Shown piece after piece: positions 8,923-18,163 of a stretch of DNA of 64,000 bases. A model generated the notes under the pieces. That model was not told the DNA's origin. It did no database searches and saw only the letters and a list, made by a program, of their open reading frames with translations. Each line of letters opens with the position of its first letter. Within the stretch, counting starts at the first letter, position 1. This stretch comes from Halosimplex litoreum (lineage in GTDB: Archaea > Halobacteriota > Halobacteria > Halobacteriales > Haloarculaceae). A program made the translations under genes and the position numbers. Location of the stretch: assembly GCF_016065055.1 (NCBI RefSeq), contig NZ_CP065856.1:3533836-3597835 (forward strand), written 5' to 3'.

Positions 8923-9173
8923 TCCCGATACACCCTCTTCGCGTTCCACAAGTAAAAAGCTCGCCTACTCCCCGCCGCGACGCCGAGTCCACCCCCTCCC
9001 GGACACCTCGAACGTCGCCTGTCGAGCCCCTCGGTACGTCGGAAATATACGAAAAACATCATATTCGGTCGGCGTCGTCAACGGCGGGTCGATCGACCGA
9101 TCGACATCCCGGGTCTCGGGACCGCGAACCACGGGAAAGAAAGGCTTTTTCGGGCGTGTTCCAACGGTCAAAT

Positions 9174-9482
9174 ATGGGTCGTGCGGGGACACGCTTTCGA
9201 CGGCAGTTGCGAGCGAGCAGCCCGTGGCTCGTCATGGCCGCGGTGGTCTACGCGGTGCTGTTCGGCGCCGGGCTGGCCGCGATGGCCGCGTACTACGACG
9301 CGGACCTGGTCGCGGCGGTCACGGGCTCGGTCGGCGGCTGGCTCTTTCTGGCCTCGGTTGGCGGGCTCGCGGCGTTCGGCGCCGAGCGCGTCCGGGAGTA
9401 CTTCCGGCCGAACTTCGAACCCGGTCACCCCCGCGACGAGTACCTCGCCTCGACCGCGCTGTGGTTCGACGACGAGGAGTGA
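9174..9482 (+). CDS. Small two-helix membrane protein
   Basis: The 102-residue product has two membrane helices: about 17-38 (WLVMAAVVYAVLFGAGLAAM) and 48-72 (AAVTGSVGGWLFLASVGGLA). A short basic N-terminus and an acidic polar tail (FEPGHPRDEYLASTALWFDDEE) flank them. I recognise no family. ATG 9174 follows a CTTTTTC stretch. It is divergent from the squalene-synthase-like gene across about 250 bp, which includes an AT patch at 9044-9062. The function is unknown. Confidence 0.7.
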   Translation: MGRAGTRFRRQLRASSPWLVMAAVVYAVLFGAGLAAMAAYYDADLVAAVTGSVGGWLFLASVGGLAAFGAERVREYFRPNFEPGHPRDEYLASTALWFDDEE

Positions 9483-9492
9483 GCGGGGAGCG

Positions 9493-9546
9493 CTCGCGAC
9501 CGACCGGAGACTCGCGACCGACCAGAGACTCGCGACCGACCAGTAA
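9493..9546. repeat. Three tandem 18-bp repeats
   Basis: Three consecutive 18-bp units (starting 9493, 9511 and 9529) share CTCGCGACCGACC; the last 4-5 bases vary (GGAGA, AGAGA, AGTAA). They fill the space between the convergent stop codons of the membrane-protein gene and the GlpA-like gene. The sequence is probably a minisatellite from slippage, with no evident function. Confidence 0.8.
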
Positions 9547-9550
9547 CCGA

Positions 9551-10771
9551 TCACCGACCGGCGACGTCGCTGTCTGACGGTCCGGGGCCGCCGATGTCGG
9601 CGACGAACTCGTCGAGTGCGTCGGGGTCGTCCCCGCCGGGCAGCGGTTCCGTCGCGGTGCGGCAGGGCTCGTCGACGCCGAGGCGCTCGCAGACGGTGTC
9701 GACCGTCCGCTCGGCCATGAGCCGGTAGGTCGTCAGCTTCCCGCCGACGACCGACAGGAAGCCGTCGACCCCCTCGTCGGCGTGGTCGAGCAGGAAGAAC
9801 CCTCTAGAGATGCCCCGGCCGCCGCGTTCGGCCTCGTCGGGTTCGTACAGTGGCCGGACACCCCACCACTCGCGGACGTGTGCGGCGTCGGACAGCGACG
9901 GACACATCGCCGCACATTCCTCGCGGACGCGCTCGCGCTCCCAGTCGGCGCGCTCGTAGTCGTCGGGGTCGTCGACCGTGACGCTCGTGGTCCCCAACAC
10001 CGCCTCGCGCTCGTGGGGGACGACGATGTCGCCGTCGCCCGGCTCGCGACAGCGGTTGAGGACCGTTCCGAGGTCGGAGTGCTCGACCGACTCCATCAGC
10101 CCGCGAGTCGGTCGCATCTCGACGGTCGCCCCGGCCATCGCTGCGACCTCGCCGGCCCAGGCGCCCGTCGCGTTGACGACGACGTCCGGATGGACCGTCT
10201 CGTCGAGGGCGCCGCCGACCGCGACGCCGGCCACCTCGCCCTCGTCGACCCGGATCCCCTCGACCGGCGAGTCGTAGTGGACGGCGGCGCCGCGGTCGGC
10301 CGCGTCGCGGGCGTTGGCGGCGACGAGCCGCGACGGCGAGACGACGGCGTCCGGGACACGCATCGCTCGCTCGACTCCCTCGGCGAGGGCGGGAACCGCG
10401 GCCCGTGCCTCGTCGCCGTCGATCACTTCGACGGGGATCCCGATCGCCTCGCAGGCGTCGCGCTTGGCCTCGAAGTACTCGGGGTCGTCCCCGGCCAGCT
10501 GGACGAACAGGCCGCCGGTGTCGGCGATGGCCGCGCCCGCGACGTCCCGAAGCGTCCGGTTCTCGGCGATGCACTCCTCGGCGCCGGTCTCGTCGGCTTC
10601 GGCGTAGCGCGCGCCGCTGTGGAGCAGGCCGTGCGAACGGGCCGTCGTTCCGTCCGCGAGGCCGCCGCGGTCGACGAGCGCCACGTCACACCCGCGGAGC
10701 GCGAGGTCGCGCGCGACGCCCGCGCCGGTCGCTCCGCCCCCTATCACGAGGACCGTGGTGTCTATTGCCAT
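9551..10771 (-). CDS. GlpA-like FAD-dependent oxidoreductase, short form
   Basis: This is a 406-residue DAO-fold flavoprotein similar to the FAD domain of anaerobic glycerol-3-phosphate dehydrogenase subunit A. It has VLVIGGGATGAGVARDLALRG (GxGxxG), TTARSHGLLHSGARYAE and the C-terminal SVVGGKLTTYRLMAE typical of GlpA/GlpD. Haloarchaeal GlpA proteins are usually well over 500 residues with a C-terminal 2Fe-2S-binding extension. This protein stops shortly after the KLTTYR motif, and no glpB, glpC or glycerol kinase gene is adjacent. It may be a stand-alone G3P dehydrogenase or an oxidase of another substrate. ATG 10771 (MAIDTTVLVIGGG) is chosen because upstream sequence is non-conserved. Confidence 0.85.
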   Translation of the reverse strand: MAIDTTVLVIGGGATGAGVARDLALRGCDVALVDRGGLADGTTARSHGLLHSGARYAEADETGAEECIAENRTLRDVAGAAIADTGGLFVQLAGDDPEYFEAKRDACEAIGIPVEVIDGDEARAAVPALAEGVERAMRVPDAVVSPSRLVAANARDAADRGAAVHYDSPVEGIRVDEGEVAGVAVGGALDETVHPDVVVNATGAWAGEVAAMAGATVEMRPTRGLMESVEHSDLGTVLNRCREPGDGDIVVPHEREAVLGTTSVTVDDPDDYERADWERERVREECAAMCPSLSDAAHVREWWGVRPLYEPDEAERGGRGISRGFFLLDHADEGVDGFLSVVGGKLTTYRLMAERTVDTVCERLGVDEPCRTATEPLPGGDDPDALDEFVADIGGPGPSDSDVAGR

Positions 10772-10952
10772 ACCCGAACATAGGGACGGAGACGGATGTG
10801 GGTGCCGACGGCGGGAGCCACTCGGTCCCCGACCGAGTCCGGAACGGGCTCGTGACGGTCTCGCGGTCCCCAGGACATCGCTCGGCCCCTCGAACCCCCG
10901 TCGCGTGGGGGAACAGTGATTACGGCGGCGGACGGAGGTTCGCCAACAGTCG

Positions 10953-13631
10953 ATGACTCGGTACAACCACGCCAGAGTGCAGGAGTACTGGCAGTACGTG
11001 TGGGACGCCGACGGAGTCTACGAGGTACCCGACGACGCCGCCGACCCGACGTACGTCCTCGGGATGTTCCCCTACACCTCCGGCACGCTCCACATGGGTC
11101 ACGTCCGCAACTACGCCATCACCGACGCCTACGCCCGCTACCGCTCGCTGCGGGGCGACGAGGTGCTCCAGCCGATGGGCTGGGACGCCTTCGGCCTCCC
11201 CGCCGAGAACGCCGCCTACGAGCGCGACACCGACCCCGAATCGTGGACCCGCTCCTGTATCGACCAGATGCGCGAGGAGCTGGAGACGATGGGGTTCGGC
11301 TACGACTGGTCGCGGGAGGTCACCACCTGCGACCCCGAGTACTACCGCTGGAACCAGTACCTCTTCAAGCGGTTCTACGAGGAGGACCTCGTCGAGTACA
11401 CCGGCGCCCGCGTCAACTGGTGTCCGGACTGCGAGACCGTCCTCGCCGACGCGCAGGTCGAGCGGCCCGACGACGCCGAGGCCGAGGCCAGCGCCGTCGA
11501 CCACGCCCACGCGGCGGGCGTCTGCTGGCGCTGCGAGACGCCCGTCGAACGGCGCGAACTCGACCAGTGGTTCTTCACGATCACCGACTACGCCGAGGAA
11601 CTCGACGCCGGCCTCGACGACCTCAAGGAGTGGCCCGACAGCGTCCGCGACATCCAGCGCAACTGGATCGGTCGCCAGGAAGGCGCCCACGTCTCCTTCG
11701 ACCTCGAAGGTGCGCCCCTCGACGGAGCGAGCGAATCGGTCGACGTGTTCACGACCCGGCTCGACACCGTCCACGGCGCCACCTTCGTCGCGCTCTCGCC
11801 GGGCCACGACCTCGCGCGGGCGGTCGCCGAGACGGACGAGGACGTGGCCGAATACGTCGACGACGTGACCAGTGCGGGCGCCGACGCCGGCGGCACCTCC
11901 GGCGTCGAGACGGGCCTGACCGCGACGCATCCGATCACGGGCGCGGAGCTACCCGTCTACGTCGCCGCGTACGTCCTCGACGACGTCGGCACCGGCGCCG
12001 TGATGGGCGTGCCCGCGCACAACGAGCGCGACCACGCCTTCGCCGCGGCGCAGGACCTCCCGGTCGCGGAGGTCGTCGAGCCGGTCGACGGCAGCGGGAC
12101 CGACCTGCCCGGCGCGCCTTACACCGACGACGGGATGCTCGCCAACAGCGGCGAGTACGACGGGCTCGCCAGTTCGGCCGCCCGCGAGCGTCTGCTGGGC
12201 GCCGACGGCGTCGAGTCCGCCGTCGAGTACCGCCTGCGCGACTGGCTCATCTCCCGCCAGCGCTACTGGGGTACCCCGATCCCGATGATCCACTGCGACG
12301 ACTGCGGGCGAGTTCCGGTCCCCGACGAGGACCTGCCCGTCGAGCTCCCGCCGTACGTCCGTACCGCGGGCAACCCTCTCGAAGAGAGCGAGGAGTGGAA
12401 GTCAGTCGACTGTCCGGACTGCGGCGGCCCCGCCGAACGGGAGACGGACACGATGGACACCTTCGTCGACTCGTCGTGGTACTTCCTCCGCTTTTGCTCG
12501 CCGAACCTCGATTCTGCGCCGTTCGACACGGATCGGGCGAACGACTGGCTCCCCGTCGACGTGTACGTCGGCGGCGAGGAACACGCCATCCTCCACCTGC
12601 TGTACATCCGATTTTTCACCCGGGCACTGGCGGACCTGGGACTGCTCGACACGCGCGAACCGGTCGAGCGGCTCATCAACCAGGGCACGGTGCTGTACGA
12701 CGGCGAGAAGATGTCCTCCTCGAAAGGCAACGCCGTCGCACCGCACGAGTACGGCGCCGAGACCACTCGACTCTTCCTGCTGTCGGCGGCCCACCCTGCA
12801 CAGGACTTCGAGTGGACGGTCAAGTCGGTCGGCGACGTGTACGACTTCCAGCAACGGCTCTACGCGATGGTCGCCGACCGCGACGACGTGGCGACCCGCG
12901 AGGAGGCCGCACCCCAGGACGCCTACCTCGACCGGGAGGTCGACCGGACGATCACCGCCGTCGCCGAGGAGTACGAGCGCTTTCGCTTCCACCGCGTCGT
13001 CAGCGAGACCCAGCGGTTCGCCCGGCTGCTCAGGCGCTACGCCGAGTACGGGCCCGTCGACGAGAGGACCTACCAGCGAGGGCTGGCCGCGCTGACGCGC
13101 TTCGTCGCGCCGATGGCACCCTATCTCGGCGAGGAGATGTGGAACCTGCTCGAGACCGACGGGATGGTCGTCGAGGCGGAGTGGCCGGCCGTCGAGGAGA
13201 CGATCGACGACTACGAACTGGAGCGGCGGCTGGTCGACCGGACGCTCGACGACGTGCGCGACATCACCGAGGTCGTCGACATCGACGACCCCGACACCAT
13301 CGAGATCGTCGTCGCCGAAGACTGGAAGTACCGCGCATACGAGCACGTCCGGGGAGCCGACCCCGGTGACGCGGTCGTCGGGTCGGCGCTGGACGACGAG
13401 GCCGTCGGTGCGGGCGGCGACCGCGCCGCCGAGTACCTCGGGGAGCTGGCTGGACAGGCCGGTGCCCTCGAACCCGTCCTCGACGCCGAGCGGGAGCTGG
13501 CCGTGCTGGACGCGGCCGGCTGGCTGTTCGCCGACGAGTTCGGCGCCGAGATCGAGGTTCGACGCGCCGCCGACGACGACGACCTCGCCGGCAAGGCCGA
13601 GCCCGCCAAGCCCGCGATCCACATCGAGTGA
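10953..13631 (+). CDS. leuS: Leucyl-tRNA synthetase
   Basis: This 892-residue class I enzyme charges tRNA-Leu. The HIGH motif is HMGH (47-50) in FPYTSGTLHMGHVRNYA, and the KMSKS motif is KMSSS (about 586-590) in GEKMSSSKGN. Zinc-binding pairs occur in CPDCETVLAD with CWRCETP and in CDDCGRVP with CPDCGGPAE. The inserted CP1 editing domain (about 220-400) contains TTRLDTVHGATFVALSP and GTGAVMGVPAHNERDHAFA. The catalytic part is bacterial-type. Haloarchaeal LeuRSs that join bacterial-type catalytic domains to archaeal tRNA-binding C-termini have been described, and this protein has the right layout. ATG 10953 gives the conserved start MTRYNHARVQEYW. Confidence 0.97.
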   Translation: MTRYNHARVQEYWQYVWDADGVYEVPDDAADPTYVLGMFPYTSGTLHMGHVRNYAITDAYARYRSLRGDEVLQPMGWDAFGLPAENAAYERDTDPESWTRSCIDQMREELETMGFGYDWSREVTTCDPEYYRWNQYLFKRFYEEDLVEYTGARVNWCPDCETVLADAQVERPDDAEAEASAVDHAHAAGVCWRCETPVERRELDQWFFTITDYAEELDAGLDDLKEWPDSVRDIQRNWIGRQEGAHVSFDLEGAPLDGASESVDVFTTRLDTVHGATFVALSPGHDLARAVAETDEDVAEYVDDVTSAGADAGGTSGVETGLTATHPITGAELPVYVAAYVLDDVGTGAVMGVPAHNERDHAFAAAQDLPVAEVVEPVDGSGTDLPGAPYTDDGMLANSGEYDGLASSAARERLLGADGVESAVEYRLRDWLISRQRYWGTPIPMIHCDDCGRVPVPDEDLPVELPPYVRTAGNPLEESEEWKSVDCPDCGGPAERETDTMDTFVDSSWYFLRFCSPNLDSAPFDTDRANDWLPVDVYVGGEEHAILHLLYIRFFTRALADLGLLDTREPVERLINQGTVLYDGEKMSSSKGNAVAPHEYGAETTRLFLLSAAHPAQDFEWTVKSVGDVYDFQQRLYAMVADRDDVATREEAAPQDAYLDREVDRTITAVAEEYERFRFHRVVSETQRFARLLRRYAEYGPVDERTYQRGLAALTRFVAPMAPYLGEEMWNLLETDGMVVEAEWPAVEETIDDYELERRLVDRTLDDVRDITEVVDIDDPDTIEIVVAEDWKYRAYEHVRGADPGDAVVGSALDDEAVGAGGDRAAEYLGELAGQAGALEPVLDAERELAVLDAAGWLFADEFGAEIEVRRAADDDDLAGKAEPAKPAIHIE

Positions 13632-13683
13632 TGGCTGCCCGCGGTCCGACGCGGCGGTGGCCCGTTCGGGGGGTCGACTGACC

Positions 13684-14817
13684 GTGCCGGCGTCTCGTCG
13701 AGCCGTCCTCGCGGGCTCCGCCGCCTCGGTCGCTGCGCTGGTGGGGACGGGTGGGGGCGTCCGGTGGCGGACACGCCGCTCGGTGCCGGCGAGGGTCCAC
13801 GAGGATGCGGACGCCTGGCTCGGGTTCGGCGGCGACGCGATGCTCGGCCGGAGCGTCGACGACCGCTGGGCCGGCAGCGAATCGGCTGGCTCGTCCCGCG
13901 ACCCCGCCGGGGTGTGGGGGTCCACGCTCCCTGCCCTGGGCGACCTCGACGGTCTCGTCTTGAACCTCGAATGCACGCTGTCGACCCGCGGCGAGCGAAC
14001 GCCCGATCGGGGGTACTACTTCCGGGCTGACCCCGGCTGGGCGGTGCCGGCGCTGGAGGCGGCCGGGACCGCCGCCGTCTCGCTGGCGAACAACCACCTG
14101 CTCGATTTCGGGCCGACCGCGCTTTCCGACACCGTCGACGCCCTCGACGACGCCAGAATCGCCGCCGTCGGCGCCGGCCGCGACCGCGCGGCGGCGTTCG
14201 AACCGACCGTCGCGTCCGCGGGTGCCCTCGACGTGGGCGTGATCGCGCTGACCGACCAGTCCTCCTCCTACCGCGCTGGCCCCGATGACCCCGGGACGGC
14301 GTGGCTGCGGCTGGACCCCGGGCGGTCCGAAACCAGAACGCGTGTGGGTGCGATGCTGGCGGCCGTCTACGCTCGCGATCCGGACCTCGTCGTGGCGTCG
14401 CTGCACTGGGGCCCCAACTGGGAGAGCCGCCCGTCGGCGACCCAGCGGCGGTTCGCCCGGTGGTTGATCGACCGGGGCGTCGACGTCGTCCACGGTCACA
14501 GTGCCCACGTCCTCCAGGGGATCGAGGTGTACCGCGGCCGGCCGATCTGCTACGATCTGGGCGACTACGTGGACGACTACGTCGTCGAGGAGGGCCTGCA
14601 CAACGACCGGAGCGTCCGCGTCGAACTCGTCGTCGCGGACGGGCGGCTCGACCGCCTGGACGTCCTCCCGGTCGAGATCGCCGACGAACGGGTTCGGCGG
14701 GCGCCGGACGAGGTGGCCGCGTGGGTTCGCGAGCGCGTTCGAACGCTCTCCGCGGCGTTCGGGACGAGCGTCGAGCGAAGGGGCCGAGGGCTGTCGGTCC
14801 CGCTGGCCGACGGCTGA
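13684..14817 (+). CDS. CapA-family metallophosphatase-like protein, probable Tat substrate
   Basis: The 377-residue protein resembles CapA/PgsA (poly-gamma-glutamate synthesis) calcineurin-like proteins: FGGDAMLGRSVDDRW, LNLECTLSTRG, VSLANNHLLDFG, SLHWGPNWESRPS and DVVHGHSAHVLQGIEVYRG carry the metal-ligand Asp, Asn and His positions. Family members elsewhere act on cell-surface polymers, but the substrate here is unknown. The N-terminus SRRAVLAGSAASVAALVG reads as a twin-arginine signal, suggesting export. The start is GTG 13684; no in-frame ATG lies close by, and an ATG overlapping the leuS stop is out of frame. It begins 52 bp after leuS, so it may be cotranscribed. Confidence 0.85.
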   Translation: MPASRRAVLAGSAASVAALVGTGGGVRWRTRRSVPARVHEDADAWLGFGGDAMLGRSVDDRWAGSESAGSSRDPAGVWGSTLPALGDLDGLVLNLECTLSTRGERTPDRGYYFRADPGWAVPALEAAGTAAVSLANNHLLDFGPTALSDTVDALDDARIAAVGAGRDRAAAFEPTVASAGALDVGVIALTDQSSSYRAGPDDPGTAWLRLDPGRSETRTRVGAMLAAVYARDPDLVVASLHWGPNWESRPSATQRRFARWLIDRGVDVVHGHSAHVLQGIEVYRGRPICYDLGDYVDDYVVEEGLHNDRSVRVELVVADGRLDRLDVLPVEIADERVRRAPDEVAAWVRERVRTLSAAFGTSVERRGRGLSVPLADG

Positions 14818-14899
14818 CCGGACGCGGCGGCCCGCGACGCGGTCGACGGCCGCGCGCGGCAATACGACCCGTTTAGTCGGAGGAGTCCGAACGGCCGCC

Positions 14900-15940
14900 A
14901 TGACATCGATCGGAGTCGTCGGCGCGGGCGCGGCGGCCGCGGCCGCGACGTACGTGCTCGACGGGGCGGTCCCGTCGGCCGAGGTGACGGTACTGGAGAA
15001 ATCCCGGGGCGTCTGCGGCCGGGCGGCCACTCGCCGCCGGGGCGACGTGACCTACGACTACGGCGCCAACTACGTCAAGAGCGACGACGACCGCGTCGTC
15101 GAACTGCTGACCGAGACGCTCGATTCGGACGGGCTCGTCGACGTGACCGAACCGATCTACACCTTCGACGCGGAGGGCACGGTTTCGGAGGGGCGCGACG
15201 CGGACGACCACAAGTGGAGCTACCGCGCGGGGCTGACCCAGATCGCGAAGCGGCTGCTCGGCGAGACCGACGCCACGGTGGAGAACGCGACCAGAGCCGA
15301 GACGCTCGTCCGCGACGGCGAACGGTGGCGCGTCGTCGACACCGACGGCGGAGAGTGGGGGCCGTTCGACGCTCTGTTGCTCAATCCGCCCGCGCCCCAG
15401 AGCGCCGAGTTGCTACGTGAGGCCGAGTGGGAGAGCGAGGCCCGGCGGGACCTCGCCGAGGCGGCCGATGCCGTCCCCTACCGCACGATCTGGACGGCGG
15501 TGCTGGGCTACGAGTTCGAACTCGACCGGCCGTACTACGCGCTGGTGAATCCGGACCGGGACCACCAGATCGGCTGGATCGCCCGCGAGGAGTGCAAGGC
15601 GGGCCACGTCCCCGACGGCGAGTCCGTGCTGGTGGTCCAGGCCAACCCCGACTGGTCGGTCGAGCGCTACGACGACGACGCGGCCGAGAACGTGGCGGAG
15701 TTGGCCGACCTGACGGCGGAAGTGCTCGACGACGAGCGACTGGCCGACCCCGAGTGGACCGACCACCAGGGCTGGCGCTACGCGCTCCCGGACGAGGGCG
15801 TCCGGCGGGGCGCGGTCGACGACGCGGCCCAGGCGGACCTGTACGCCCTGGGCGACTGGGTGGCCGGCGAGGCCCGCCTGCACGCCGCGCTCCGGAACGG
15901 GCTGGACACCGGCGAGCAGGTCGCTTACGCGCTGGAGTAG
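14900..15940 (+). CDS. Renalase-like NAD(P)/FAD-dependent oxidoreductase
   Basis: This 346-residue amine-oxidase-fold flavoprotein has IGVVGAGAAAAAATYVL at the N-terminus for FAD binding, EKSRGVCGRAATRRR (second Rossmann strand and arginine motif) and YDYGANYVKS. The C-terminal ALGDWVAGEARLHAALRNG is the terminal FAD-contact motif of the renalase / proto-oxidase group. Bacterial renalases oxidise aberrant dihydro forms of NAD(P)H; whether this archaeal relative does so is an inference. It is cytosolic. ATG 14900 sits 82 bp after the CapA-like gene. Its 3' end overlaps the convergent PAP2 gene by 16 bp. Confidence 0.87.
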   Translation: MTSIGVVGAGAAAAAATYVLDGAVPSAEVTVLEKSRGVCGRAATRRRGDVTYDYGANYVKSDDDRVVELLTETLDSDGLVDVTEPIYTFDAEGTVSEGRDADDHKWSYRAGLTQIAKRLLGETDATVENATRAETLVRDGERWRVVDTDGGEWGPFDALLLNPPAPQSAELLREAEWESEARRDLAEAADAVPYRTIWTAVLGYEFELDRPYYALVNPDRDHQIGWIAREECKAGHVPDGESVLVVQANPDWSVERYDDDAAENVAELADLTAEVLDDERLADPEWTDHQGWRYALPDEGVRRGAVDDAAQADLYALGDWVAGEARLHAALRNGLDTGEQVAYALE

Positions 15941-16800
15941 CGGGGTCCGACGACGGACTGCGGGCAGACGGAGCCGGTCGCGTCGTCCGAACTACCCAGG
16001 ATGGCGGGCGGGGCGAGCAGTCCGATACCGAGCGCGACGGTGAGCGCGAACACCACTCCCGACTGTGGATCGGCGATCGGGGTGGCGGCGCCCAGCGCGG
16101 CGAGAAGCGGGAGGAGTCCACCGACGAGCGCCAGCCGCCACAGCGACCGGTCGACCGTCGTTGCCTCGCTGGCGACCGCCCAGGCGGCGGCTCCGCCGAC
16201 TGCGAGTCCGAGGAGGGAAACGGCGTCGCGGTCGGCACCACTGACCGCGACGGCGAGGAGGGCGGCTGCGACCGCGAGCAGGAAGGCGAGCCGAGGATCG
16301 CGACCGGTGAGTCCGAACGCGACCACGAGGAAGACGGCGCCGAAGACGATCCCGGCCAGCACGTCGCGGACGAAGTGGACGCCGAGGACGACTCGCGAGA
16401 GCGCGATCAGGGAGACGAGGCCACCGGCCGCGGCGTAGCGGACTCTGGAGGAGCCGACGTCGAGGTCGAGGGCGAGAGCGCCGTAGGCGACGGTCGCGCC
16501 CATGGCGTGGCCGCTCGGAAAGCTGTGGCCGCCGGCCGGGACGGCGTTGACCGACGCGGGCGGTCGCGGCGCGGCGAAGGCGTGTTTGAGCGCGGTCAGC
16601 AGCGCCATCCCGGCGACGACGACACCCATGGCGTGAGCGCCGCGCTCGCGGTCGCCGAACCAGTAGTCGAGCGCGAACGCGGCCAGGAAGACGCCGAGGT
16701 TCCCGAGTCGAGTGATTCCGCGGAACACCGGCACGAGCCACGACGGCACGGCCGCGCGGACGGTTTCCCCCAGCGTCCCGAGAGCGACACTGCCGGGCAT
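15925..16800 (-). CDS. PAP2-superfamily membrane phosphatase
   Basis: This 291-residue integral membrane protein contains the three phosphatase motifs of the PAP2 superfamily: KxxxxxxRP (KHAFAAPRP, 72-80), PSGH (95-98) and SRxxxxxHxxxD (SRVVLGVHFVRD, about 134-145). These enzymes dephosphorylate lipid phosphates such as phosphatidate or polyprenyl diphosphates. The conserved part is followed by a long hydrophobic C-terminal half with several more helices. ATG 16800 starts just before the conserved SWLVPVFRGITRLGN. A paralogue with the same architecture lies at 50000-50848. Confidence 0.9.
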   Translation of the reverse strand: MPGSVALGTLGETVRAAVPSWLVPVFRGITRLGNLGVFLAAFALDYWFGDRERGAHAMGVVVAGMALLTALKHAFAAPRPPASVNAVPAGGHSFPSGHAMGATVAYGALALDLDVGSSRVRYAAAGGLVSLIALSRVVLGVHFVRDVLAGIVFGAVFLVVAFGLTGRDPRLAFLLAVAAALLAVAVSGADRDAVSLLGLAVGGAAAWAVASEATTVDRSLWRLALVGGLLPLLAALGAATPIADPQSGVVFALTVALGIGLLAPPAILGSSDDATGSVCPQSVVGPRYSSA

Positions 16801-16986
16801 CGTCACAGATCGGTCCCGGGAGTACTTGGACGTGTGGCCGGCCATCGCCGGCCGTTCGGACACCACGTCGGTCGGGGCTGTCGACGGGCACTCGTCGGTG
16901 GGGCGACACGCTACCGGCGCGGAGTCGACTCGAAACCGGCTCCGAGCGCCGGAGTACCACGACCTTACCGAGACGCGCGCGGGCGG

Positions 16987-17427
16987 TCACGCCGCCGCGG
17001 GCTCGTCGGTCGGCGCCGAGACGGCGGCGTCGGCGTACCACAGCACGGAGAAGTCCTGCGGGCTCGGCAGCGCACAGGCCATCCAGCCGACGGCGGCGAA
17101 GCGGACGAGGCCGTCGGTCGCGAACGGGTCGGCGACGACACCCAGTGGGACGGCCGCGAACGGCACGGCCAGCGCCAGCGGCATCATCGCCGAACACCGC
17201 AGGACCCACACAGGGGTCTCGGCGGTCGGACGCGGCTTGACCGCGGCCCAGCGCCCCCGCAGGCCCGCCCCGAGGACGCCGGTGTCCTCGCCGGGGAACC
17301 AGTCGATCCGGTAGGGGACGCCCGCGGCACCCAGTGCGGCCGCGTGGGCGAGTTCGTGGGCGACGAGGCCGGCGCTGACCGCGAGGGCGAGCACGGTCAC
17401 GGCCGCGGCGATCTCGATAGGCGTCAT
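16987..17427 (-). CDS. Small M50-like (HExxH) membrane protein
   Basis: The 146-residue membrane protein has HELAH (HExxH, residues 24-28) inside its first hydrophobic helix, followed by GVPYRIDWFPGE. This recalls the first zinc motif of site-2-protease-like or DUF3267-like proteins. A later hydrophobic stretch (PLALAVPFAAVPLGVV) and a third segment are present. I cannot see a clear second zinc-ligand motif (NxxPxxxxDG), so peptidase activity is uncertain. The next gene downstream on the same strand is the PAP2 protein, 187 bp away. Confidence 0.72.
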   Translation of the reverse strand: MTPIEIAAAVTVLALAVSAGLVAHELAHAAALGAAGVPYRIDWFPGEDTGVLGAGLRGRWAAVKPRPTAETPVWVLRCSAMMPLALAVPFAAVPLGVVADPFATDGLVRFAAVGWMACALPSPQDFSVLWYADAAVSAPTDEPAAA

Positions 17428-17520
17428 CTACTCGGGGTACGGTGGTCGTACCGGGCCGGTAATCGACTATCAATCTATCGGTCCCAGCGACCGGTCACGT
17501 CAGACGACGACGGCCCCGAT

Positions 17521-18110
17521 ATCACGACCGAACCGCCCGAGAGCCCGTTCCACACGACGGGCACCGACCACACCACCCGCATCGGTAGTACCGAGGAAGA
17601 CACGGGGGAGTTCTACCGTGACCTGCTGGGAATGGCGCTCGTCCTCCGCCGGTCACCCCTCGACGACCCCGACTCTACGCATCTCTCCTTCGACGCCGGT
17701 GACGCCCGCATCATCACCTCCGTGCTGACCGACGACCGGGAGTCGTCGGCTGCGCCGCTGGGCCACCAGGTCGGGTCGGTCCGCCACCTCCCCCTCGGCA
17801 TCGACCCGGAACGATTCGGCGAGGTCGAGCCCGCGCTGGAGGAGTTCGGCCACGGCTACAACGAGTTCGACCGCGGTATCGTCCACTCGCCGATCACCCG
17901 CAACCGGGACGGCCCCTCTGTCGAACTCGCGACCGTCCTGCGGATCCGCGTCGCCGACGACGCCGAGTCCGCCGAAGCCGAGCACTTGGAGCAGACGCTC
18001 GACGAATTCGGCATCGACGGCGAACCCGTGGAACTCCCGGACGCGCCGACCGGCCCCGGTGTGGCGTACCAGCACGAGCACGGCGGCACCGCGCACACCC
18101 GGACTCGCCG
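17521..18110 (+). pseudogene. Decayed VOC (glyoxalase-fold) gene
   Basis: The reading frame encodes a recognisable vicinal-oxygen-chelate protein: DHTTRIGS, FYRDLLGMALVLRRSPLDDPD, HLSFDAGDARIITSVL, HGYNEFDRGIVHSP and VELATVLRIRV. It has no ATG, GTG or TTG before the conserved region. The position where related proteins begin MTT reads ATC ACG ACC (17521). The frame also has no stop before the aldo/keto reductase gene. Family consensus residues are replaced (SPITRNRDG where a YTRDxxG-like stretch is expected). These defects suggest a gene remnant. A sequencing error or a rare ATC start remain possible for the 5' end only. Confidence 0.65.
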
Positions 18111-18163
18111 GGAACGGCTTCCGGGAAACCAACCTCTAAGCGAGCGGCCGCCGTGGGTCCGAT

